From the NCBI GenBank assembly GCA_003644895.1, contig QNDO01000025.1:1-12260 (forward strand): a stretch of DNA of 12,260 nucleotides. Reading direction: 5' to 3'. The DNA comes from Candidatus Hydrothermota bacterium. Lineage in GTDB: Bacteria > Hydrothermota > Hydrothermia > UBA1063. Positions 6,964 through 12,260 of the stretch are shown piece by piece. The notes under the pieces are model-generated. The model made no database searches, was not told the origin of the DNA, and was given only the letters and a program-made list of their open reading frames with translations. The stretch's first letter is position 1. Each line of letters starts with the position of its first letter. The translations under genes and the position numbers were made by a program.

Positions 6964-7626
6964 ATGATCGAATTAAAGGGTGTAAAAAAAATCTATCAGA
7001 TGGATCATGTAAAAGTTGCAGCCTTAAGAGGCATTGATTTAAAAATTGAAGAAGGAGAATATGTAGCAATAATGGGGCCATCAGGTTCTGGAAAATCCAC
7101 TTTAATGCATATTATAGGCTGCCTTGATAGACCCACAGAAGGCCTATATATCTTCCGCAACACGCCTGTGCATGAACTCACCGAAGAAAAGCTCGCAGAA
7201 ATAAGGAGAGATAGGGTAGGTTTTGTTTTTCAAAATTTCAATCTTTTACCCCGGATTACTGCCAGAGAAAATGTGGAACTTCCCATGATTTATAAAGGAA
7301 TAAAAGCAAAAGAACGCCACCAACGAGCTGTGGAATTATTACGGAAGGTTGGCCTTGGTGCAAGAGTGAATCATAAGCCCACAGAACTCTCAGGAGGAGA
7401 AAGACAAAGAGTTGCCATCGCACGAGCACTTGCAAATGAACCCGATATAATTCTAGCAGATGAACCTACAGGCAACCTGGATACAAAAACCGAAGAGGAA
7501 ATACTCAAAATATTTGATCAGCTCTGGGATGAGGGGAAGACCATAATAGTGGTCACTCACGATCCCGAAGTTGCAGCTCATGCTAAAAGGATAATACATA
7601 TACGCGATGGCAAAATTGTAGACTGA
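6964..7626 (+). CDS. ABC transporter ATP-binding protein, MacB/LolD type
   Basis: A 220-residue stand-alone nucleotide-binding subunit that powers the exporter from the cytoplasmic side. All motifs are intact: Walker A GPSGSGKST (38-46), Q-loop Gln 90 in FVFQNFNLLPR, signature LSGGERQ (142-148), Walker B IILADE (162-167) with catalytic Glu 167, D-loop GNLD, and switch His 199 in VVTHD. The MacB/LolD subfamily fits by the N-terminal VKVAALRGIDL and LNLLPR-type stretch. The obvious partner is the MacB/FtsX-type permease five genes upstream in the series. A weak TAAGGC precedes the ATG, 10 bp after the adaptor stop. Its TGA (7624-7626) directly abuts the stop of the convergent acyl-CoA synthetase, leaving no intergenic base. 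Confidence 0.95.
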   Translation: MIELKGVKKIYQMDHVKVAALRGIDLKIEEGEYVAIMGPSGSGKSTLMHIIGCLDRPTEGLYIFRNTPVHELTEEKLAEIRRDRVGFVFQNFNLLPRITARENVELPMIYKGIKAKERHQRAVELLRKVGLGARVNHKPTELSGGERQRVAIARALANEPDIILADEPTGNLDTKTEEEILKIFDQLWDEGKTIIVVTHDPEVAAHAKRIIHIRDGKIVD

Positions 7627-9363
7627 TTATTCTTTTACTTCAAAACTCGGCTTTTGAAAGAGATACCTTTTTATTTTCCTTGTAGTAGTTTTGGGGAATT
7701 CTTCCTCTCTTATAGAAAATCGTTTCACTCTTTTATACTCCGCGAGATCCTCTGACCACTTTTCTATTTCCTTATCTATTAGAGCATATACATCTTCTTC
7801 TCTTGGATTTTTAATGCCTTTGGAAGTGAAAAACTCATCAATTGCCTCAAAATTGGGATATACAATAGCTTGTACTTCTTCTGCTCCTGTCTCCGGATTG
7901 TACCCCCTCAATACAAGAACTTCTTCAATATAGGGGGATCTGAGTAGTGCAGTTTCAACCTCTTCAGGGTATACATTTTTCCCACCGGGAGTGACGATTA
8001 CCGCTTTCTTCCTGCCAGTAATATATATATAACCTTCATCATCTATATATCCCAGGTCTCCCGTTAGCAGCCAGCCATCTTCAGTAAGCACTTCTTTGGT
8101 TGCCTCTTCATTCCTATAATACCCAACCATTATATTTGGACCTCTAAAAGCAAGTTCCCCCACTCCTTCTTCATTAGGATTTACTATCTTCACATCTACA
8201 TAGGGTATAGGTAAACCTATACTGGCATTCTTAGGTCTAGAAGGCGGATTCAATGTGCATACAGGTGAAGCTTCAGAGAGTCCATAACCCTGCAGGATGG
8301 GGAACCCCATTTCTTCCAAAGCCTTGGAAACCCACTGCGGCAAAGCAGCACCTCCTGAGACAAGATACCTTAAATTTCCCATTCCCAACTCGTCCCTGAT
8401 TCGTTTAAACATAGTTCTGGAAGCTTTCCCTTTTAAGACAGTGTCAAGAGCCCTGGAGCTCCCTTTCATTAAGCCGAATATGCCTTTAACTATAGGATTG
8501 GCTTTTGAAATTTCCCTTTGAATTCCCTGAACTATTTTTTCCAAGAGTAAAGGAACAACTAACATCACCGACGGCTTAACCTCCTGCATTTCGTCTCGCA
8601 TTATTTTAGACTTGAGTGACCTTGCGTAGGCAACAGTTGCACCACCTGAAAGGGGCGTTAGAAAACCCGCTGTCCCCTCAAAGACATGATGGATGGGCAA
8701 AATTGAATAAAATACATCTCCGGGACCAAAGATAATACACTGATGTAAAGCATCAACATTGGACATCAGGTTCTTATGAGAAAGCATCACCCCTTTTGAA
8801 CTCCCTGTTGTTCCTGAGGTATAAAGAATAACCGCAAGGTCATCTAATAGAACCTTCTCCTTCGGGATTCCTTCTCTATATTTTTCAAGAATTTGATTTA
8901 GATTAACTATATTGAAATCGTTTTCGTCCATTGATATCAATCTTTCCAGAGATTTAAGTTCATCTTTAATTTCAATGAGGTCTTCAAGAAAACGGCTTGA
9001 TGCTATTATTATTCTTGATTCTGAGTCTTTTAAGATATGTTTGATTTCAGGCTTTTTAAGTCTTGCATCAACAGGTACTACAGTTACACCAATCCATTGA
9101 TATGCCAGGTATGATATCCCCCATTCTGGTCTATTTTCACCAATTACCGCTGCTTTATCGCTTTTTTTAAGTCCAATCTCTTCTTTTAAGTACTTTGCGA
9201 GTCTCTTTACCTTGTCCAATAGTTCGCCGTAAGTTATTTTATCCCATACTCCGCCCCGTTTTATCATCATAGCCACATTATCATGATAAAGGTAAGCACT
9301 CCTTTCTAGCATTTCCGGGATTGTCATCCAACCTATTCCTGATCTTACAATCGGATATCTCAT
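7627..9363 (-). CDS. Long-chain acyl-CoA synthetase (AMP-forming)
   Basis: A 578-residue adenylate-forming ligase that activates a fatty acid with ATP and CoA, probably at the cytoplasmic face of the membrane. Motifs: P-loop YTSGTTGSSKG (181-191), SGGAAL (336-341), QGYGLSEASP (358-367), LTGDLGYID (433-441), hinge region GRKK (450-453), and the C-terminal catalytic lysine K563 in TTTRKIKR. The linker at about 290-328 (GLMKGSSRALDTVLKGKASR and following) is the insertion typical of the COG1022 long-chain group, so a long-chain substrate is more likely than acetate. The start is supported by a run of six G four bases before the ATG and by a promoter 18 bases further up. It is apparently monocistronic. 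Phenotypic role (fatty-acid uptake or lipid remodelling) cannot be told. Confidence 0.92.
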   Translation of the reverse strand: MRYPIVRSGIGWMTIPEMLERSAYLYHDNVAMMIKRGGVWDKITYGELLDKVKRLAKYLKEEIGLKKSDKAAVIGENRPEWGISYLAYQWIGVTVVPVDARLKKPEIKHILKDSESRIIIASSRFLEDLIEIKDELKSLERLISMDENDFNIVNLNQILEKYREGIPKEKVLLDDLAVILYTSGTTGSSKGVMLSHKNLMSNVDALHQCIIFGPGDVFYSILPIHHVFEGTAGFLTPLSGGATVAYARSLKSKIMRDEMQEVKPSVMLVVPLLLEKIVQGIQREISKANPIVKGIFGLMKGSSRALDTVLKGKASRTMFKRIRDELGMGNLRYLVSGGAALPQWVSKALEEMGFPILQGYGLSEASPVCTLNPPSRPKNASIGLPIPYVDVKIVNPNEEGVGELAFRGPNIMVGYYRNEEATKEVLTEDGWLLTGDLGYIDDEGYIYITGRKKAVIVTPGGKNVYPEEVETALLRSPYIEEVLVLRGYNPETGAEEVQAIVYPNFEAIDEFFTSKGIKNPREEDVYALIDKEIEKWSEDLAEYKRVKRFSIREEEFPKTTTRKIKRYLFQKPSFEVKE

Positions 9364-9387
9364 TTTACCCCCCTTTTGCCAGAATTA

Positions 9388-9416
9388 ATAATATAGATTC
9401 ATTTATTTATTTTCAA
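9388..9416 (-). promoter_or_regulatory. Promoter of the acyl-CoA synthetase gene
   Basis: On the minus strand TTGAAA (9416-9411) and TATTAT (9393-9388) have a 17-bp spacer. The predicted +1 is 9381, giving an 18-nt leader that contains the G-run Shine-Dalgarno sequence (9368-9373). The promoter lies in the 74-bp gap after the stop of the secreted-protein gene, so the synthetase has its own start even if read-through also occurs. Confidence 0.65.
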
Positions 9417-9437
9417 GTACAGGAAAATGCTTATGAT

Positions 9438-10052
9438 CTAATCTTTATATTCCACAAGTTTCATTTCATACAATTCACCTTCGTCTCCAATAAATTTAAC
9501 ATAAATAGGCAATGCAACTCCATGGGCAATACACGATTCATAGATATTCTTATCATTTTTCTTTACCAATATTTTTCTCCCCTTCTGCCCTGCGTATTTG
9601 CATTCTGATGGAATCTCCACAGTTATTTTGTTACCCTCCTCATCCTTATGTGACCATTTAGAACCCACTTCCCATCCCGAAGTTATTAGCATAGGGGCAT
9701 ATGCAGTTGCCCACATGTTGGAAAAAAGAGTGATACTGAGGGGAGCCAACCATGGATTTAAAAACATTTGGGCCAAAATCGCTCCTGATATATCATCTAC
9801 ACTTTCCACAGTAGTGGTCATGCTTCCTTCATTATCGCCAAGTTTCCCTTCGATATAAAGTTTATATTTTTCTCCGGCTTTTTTAATATCTATTATATAC
9901 CAGCCTTCTTGCTTGCCTTCGTTATCCTGTTGAACTATTTCATATTTAAAATGTTCTGTACCCTTGAATTGATAAGGTTCCCAATACGGTTCATCACCAG
10001 CACGAAGACTGGTTACTGCTACTAAAATTATGGCTAAAACTAACCCACGCAT
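9438..10052 (-). CDS. Small secreted protein of unknown function
   Basis: I do not recognise this 204-residue protein. It starts with a standard signal peptide (MRG, then LVLAIILVAVTSL, cleavage likely after A18), so it should be periplasmic or outer-membrane associated. The mature part opens with Trp/Tyr-rich alternating segments (EPYWEPYQFKGTEHFKYEI; WYIIDIKK; KYKLYIEGK) that look like antiparallel beta strands. A hydrophobic middle region with Pro and Trp (about 90-125) follows, then more strand-like segments. Two cysteines, C151 and C174, could form a disulfide outside the cytoplasm. The strand pattern is faintly like DUF3108/lipocalin-like periplasmic proteins, but I would not assign it. 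GGAGG stands eight bases before the ATG, and a near-consensus promoter lies just upstream. Confidence 0.8.
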   Translation of the reverse strand: MRGLVLAIILVAVTSLRAGDEPYWEPYQFKGTEHFKYEIVQQDNEGKQEGWYIIDIKKAGEKYKLYIEGKLGDNEGSMTTTVESVDDISGAILAQMFLNPWLAPLSITLFSNMWATAYAPMLITSGWEVGSKWSHKDEEGNKITVEIPSECKYAGQKGRKILVKKNDKNIYESCIAHGVALPIYVKFIGDEGELYEMKLVEYKD

Positions 10053-10078
10053 TTTAATACCTCCAATTTTGTAACTAA

Positions 10079-10107
10079 AGTATAGGGAGGATTGATTAGT
10101 TTGTCAA
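10079..10107 (-). promoter_or_regulatory. Near-consensus sigma-70 promoter of the secreted-protein gene
   Basis: On the minus strand TTGACA (10107-10102), a 17-bp spacer and TATACT (10084-10079) form the best promoter in the window: consensus -35, and five of six matches at -10. Predicted +1 is 10072, giving a 20-nt leader with GGAGG. It lies in the 58-bp gap after the oxidoreductase stop and implies strong constitutive expression of the secreted protein. Confidence 0.8.
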
Positions 10108-10110
10108 AGA

Positions 10111-12021
10111 TTATACCTTTCTCACATCCACCCAAGTAGAATGAAAAACAGATGCATTACCATAGTCTTTGTTCACCTCGCTATTAGTGAGGAAATTCAC
10201 ATTCCATCCAAGCAATGAAGGCCAGAAGGCTTTATACATAAGTACAACTCCAGGTGGAATATCTTTAGTTATTCTTATTTTTGTCCGGATTTTTCCCATC
10301 TCATTGAAAACTTCTACACAGTCGCCCTCTCGAATGCCTCTTCTCGCTGCATCTTGAGGATTCATGTAAAGAAATGTATCAACTTTTTTATATATATTGT
10401 GATACTGACTGGAAATGGTCATTTGGTATGTAGGACTCAACAATCTCAGCTTTTTCCCTTCAGGTTGTTCCCTATAAACAGGAAAGGGCGGTAACCCCCT
10501 CGAAAGCGCTCGATGAGAGTAAAATTCAATTTTTCCGCTTTTCGTCTTTATGGCGGGGCGAAGAGCAATTTTAATAAATCCTTTATCCCTCAATTGGTCA
10601 AGACTGAATCCCAATTTATTCAAAATATTTTCAGCTATTCTCTCTTCGGACTGATAGAGAAATTCATTTTTTATCCCCATTCTTTTTGCGAGAAGCACGG
10701 AAAGTTCATAATTACTTACACCTGCAATTTCCATGATTTTTTCATTTAAAAGAATATACGGATGAAAAAAAGAGTCGACAATGTCAAAACGTTCAAAAAA
10801 TGTATTTGCAGGAAATATTATATCTGCATAGAGAGCTGTATCGGTTAAAAATAATTCGTGAACTACTATAAAAACATCTTTCTCCTTCAGAATCTTTCTG
10901 AGTTTATTCTGGTCAGGATATGAAGCCAGTGGGTTTGCATTGTATACAAAAAGAAATTTTATTTCATCCCTTCTCAAGTATTCATGCAAAAGCATCTGCG
11001 GAATCAGCCGCATCTCTTTGGTTCTTAAGAAGGTTCCTGAAACATAATTAATATCTATCCCCACTTTTATATCATATAGAAAACCGATCCTATGCCCCAC
11101 TAAAGCTGGAAGAAGAGAGATTGCTCTTACAGCTTCCCCTCCTTCAAAACTTTTTTGAAAGCCGTAGCCTAAATGTATAATACCCCTTCTTTCAAAGAAT
11201 TTCCTTGCAAAATCTACAATTTCCTGTTTATTAATTCCTGTTTCAGACTCTGCATATTCAAGACTTATTTTAAGTACATAATTTTTGAACTCCTCAAATC
11301 CAGCAATATTCTTAGACACAAATTCTTTATCGTACAGTTCCTCCTCAACCATAACACGTGCCACAGCAAGAGCAAACAGAGTATCTGTTCCTGCTTTTAC
11401 TGGAAAATGTCTGTGTGCTCTTTTTGCAGTAGCAGTTTTCACAGGGTCCACAACCCAGAGCTCTAACCCGTACTTCTTGGCGAGATTGAAGCCATGAAGA
11501 TTTGTCCATACGGGATTTATTCCCCAGTATACAAGGAGTTTATATTTCTTCAAGTCTTCAGGGTCAATGCCAACGGACGTTCCATAAATATCCAAAAGTG
11601 CTTCATGACCAGCTCTATCGCAAATAGCATGATCCAGAAGAGATGCGTTGATATAGTTAAAAAAACGAAGAGGAAAATAATGATTTATAATACCTCTATC
11701 ACCGGAGAATTCGTACGCAAGAATCTTATCACTTCCAAATTTTTTCATGGTTTCTTTGATTTTAGAAATTGTGATATTGAGAGCTTCGTCCCAAGATATC
11801 TCTTTAAAATCTGGTACACCTCTCTCTCCCACTCTAATTAAAGGAACCCTTAATCTATCTTTACTGGCGGCCCATTTCGGCATCAAGTTTCCTTTTGGAC
11901 ATAGAAATCCACTGGTGACAGGATGTTCGGGATTTCCAATTATCTTTAAATTACCATCCTCAATCTTAGAAATAATAGAACAAGTATCATAACAATCTCT
12001 CATGCAGGCACTGAATTTCAT
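10111..12021 (-). CDS. Molybdopterin/[4Fe-4S] oxidoreductase (DMSO-reductase superfamily)
   Basis: A 636-residue enzyme of the DMSO-reductase superfamily, using a bis-pterin molybdenum or tungsten cofactor. An N-terminal [4Fe-4S] site is formed by C6, C10, C14 and C41 (CxxxCxxxC...FLCPKG). Next are SWDEAL (76-81), and C134 in AICDRAG as a candidate metal-ligand residue. The pterin-binding stretches LVYWGINPVWTNLHG and ELWVVDPVKT follow, then FPVKAGTDTLFALA. The C-terminal MopB domain spans about 520-636 (MNPQDAARRGIREGDCVEVFNE). There is no Tat or Sec signal, so it is cytoplasmic. It is shorter than most catalytic formate dehydrogenases and has no neighbouring electron-transfer subunit. Substrate is unknown; formate dehydrogenase, thiosulfate or polysulfide reductase and acetylene-hydratase-like activity are all possible. 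The ATG has no Shine-Dalgarno sequence. Confidence 0.9.
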   Translation of the reverse strand: MKFSACMRDCYDTCSIISKIEDGNLKIIGNPEHPVTSGFLCPKGNLMPKWAASKDRLRVPLIRVGERGVPDFKEISWDEALNITISKIKETMKKFGSDKILAYEFSGDRGIINHYFPLRFFNYINASLLDHAICDRAGHEALLDIYGTSVGIDPEDLKKYKLLVYWGINPVWTNLHGFNLAKKYGLELWVVDPVKTATAKRAHRHFPVKAGTDTLFALAVARVMVEEELYDKEFVSKNIAGFEEFKNYVLKISLEYAESETGINKQEIVDFARKFFERRGIIHLGYGFQKSFEGGEAVRAISLLPALVGHRIGFLYDIKVGIDINYVSGTFLRTKEMRLIPQMLLHEYLRRDEIKFLFVYNANPLASYPDQNKLRKILKEKDVFIVVHELFLTDTALYADIIFPANTFFERFDIVDSFFHPYILLNEKIMEIAGVSNYELSVLLAKRMGIKNEFLYQSEERIAENILNKLGFSLDQLRDKGFIKIALRPAIKTKSGKIEFYSHRALSRGLPPFPVYREQPEGKKLRLLSPTYQMTISSQYHNIYKKVDTFLYMNPQDAARRGIREGDCVEVFNEMGKIRTKIRITKDIPPGVVLMYKAFWPSLLGWNVNFLTNSEVNKDYGNASVFHSTWVDVRKV

Positions 12022-12028
12022 ATTATGC

Positions 12029-12057
12029 AGTTTAATTTATACTGTGGGGTTTTTCAA
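12029..12057 (-). promoter_or_regulatory. Candidate leaderless promoter of the molybdopterin oxidoreductase
   Basis: On the minus strand TTGAAA (12057-12052) and TAAACT (12034-12029) are 17 bp apart, placing +1 at about 12022, next to the A of the ATG at 12021. The -10 box is weak. A better-looking TATAAA lies at 12041-12036 but has no -35 at a proper distance. No Shine-Dalgarno sequence precedes the ATG in either case. Confidence 0.45.
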
Positions 12058-12076
12058 GAAATTTTATAACAATAAT

Positions 12077-12104
12077 TTGATATTTTGAATAGCAGCAATA
12101 TAAT
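12077..12104 (+). promoter_or_regulatory. Promoter of the Kef-type antiporter gene, predicted leaderless
   Basis: TTGATA (12077-12082), a 16-bp spacer and a perfect TATAAT (12099-12104). The predicted +1 is near 12111, only four bases before the ATG at 12115, and no Shine-Dalgarno sequence is present. It is divergent from the oxidoreductase promoter, with 19 bp between the two -35 boxes. Confidence 0.7.
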
Positions 12105-12114
12105 TTTTAAGTTT

Positions 12115-12260
12115 ATGTTCAATATAATTTTGAGTCTTGGCATAATCATTCTATTTGGTATACTAAGTGCAAAACTCTCTAATAAATTAACGCTACCATC
12201 AGTAACGGGTTACATTGCCACTGGAATTGTAATAGGTCCTTATGTTCTCAATTTTATCCA
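12115..12260 (+). CDS. CPA2/Kef-type monovalent cation:proton antiporter (3' end outside window)
   Basis: Only the first 48 codons are in the window, plus two bases of the next. The peptide is a hydrophobic first helix (about residues 3-17), then LSAKLSNKLTLPSVTGYIA and TGIVIGPYVLNFI. The LPSVTGY-(I/L)ATGI-(V/x)IGP pattern is diagnostic of the N-terminus of the CPA2 (KefB/KefC/NapA-type) exchangers, which swap K+ or Na+ for protons across the cytoplasmic membrane. Whether a C-terminal RCK/TrkA-N domain follows cannot be seen. The ATG at 12115 is chosen because it gives the family N-terminus. The frame is open back to a stop at 12073-12075 with no other good start, and a strong promoter ends just before it. 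Confidence 0.85.
   Translation, partial: MFNIILSLGIIILFGILSAKLSNKLTLPSVTGYIATGIVIGPYVLNFI

Noticed and set aside
7639..7658. Inverted repeat TTCAAAA-ctcggc-TTTTGAA near the convergent stop codons, considered as a bidirectional terminator
   Set aside because: The stem is only seven AT-rich pairs, it lies inside the acyl-CoA synthetase coding sequence, and no T-run follows directly on either strand.
9598..9858. An 86-codon plus-strand open frame opposite the secreted-protein gene
   Set aside because: The minus-strand gene has a signal peptide, Shine-Dalgarno sequence and promoter; the plus-strand frame has none of these.
12036..12041. TATAAA on the minus strand as the -10 box of the oxidoreductase promoter
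   Set aside because: Good hexamer, but the only -35-like TTGAAA is 10 bp away, too close; TAAACT further down has the correct 17-bp spacing. Not fully excluded.
1..12260. CRISPR arrays, insertion sequences, tRNA or rRNA genes, riboswitches
   Set aside because: No regularly spaced repeats, transposase motifs, terminal inverted repeats or cloverleaf/rRNA signatures were seen; all gaps between genes are under 100 bp.

Overview
This window looks like chromosomal DNA from an AT-rich, gene-dense, diderm (outer-membrane-bearing) bacterium. A TolC-type outer-membrane channel shows the outer membrane. The heavy use of AGA/AGG for Arg and ATA for Ile, the short or negative intergenic gaps and an archaeal-type UPF0282 metallo-hydrolase suggest a thermophilic, little-cultured lineage. 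A candidate phylum such as WOR-3 would fit, but that is only a guess. No rRNA, tRNA, insertion sequence or CRISPR is visible, and there is no gene-free stretch of 300 bases.

Left edge (1-1266): the 3' part of a CDP-alcohol phosphatidyltransferase-like membrane protein converges on, and overlaps by 27 bp, a complete UPF0282 metallo-beta-lactamase-fold hydrolase on the minus strand. A compact divergent promoter region (about 1267-1344) separates the hydrolase from the central operon.

Centre (1345-7626, + strand): eight tightly packed genes form one probable operon: ECF sigma factor, two-helix membrane anti-sigma protein, YbjQ-family protein, MacB/FtsX-type ABC permease, Yip1-like membrane protein, TolC-type channel, MacA/HlyD-type adaptor and MacB/LolD-type ABC ATPase. 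ATGA overlaps join sigma to anti-sigma, Yip1 to TolC and TolC to adaptor. Together they encode a complete tripartite ABC exporter spanning both membranes, with its own sigma/anti-sigma switch in front. This is the most interesting unit in the window.

Right part (7627-12260): three minus-strand genes encode a long-chain acyl-CoA synthetase whose stop abuts the ABC ATPase stop, a small secreted protein of unknown function, and an apparently soluble molybdopterin/[4Fe-4S] oxidoreductase. The first 48 codons of a CPA2/Kef-type cation:proton antiporter run off the right edge, divergent from the oxidoreductase.

Six sigma-70-like promoters can be read, nearly all with a 17-bp spacer and TTGA-type -35 boxes. 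Four of them place the expected transcription start within 0-7 nt of the start codon of a gene that lacks a Shine-Dalgarno sequence. The other two give 18-20 nt leaders with clear Shine-Dalgarno sequences. This suggests mixed leaderless and leadered initiation.
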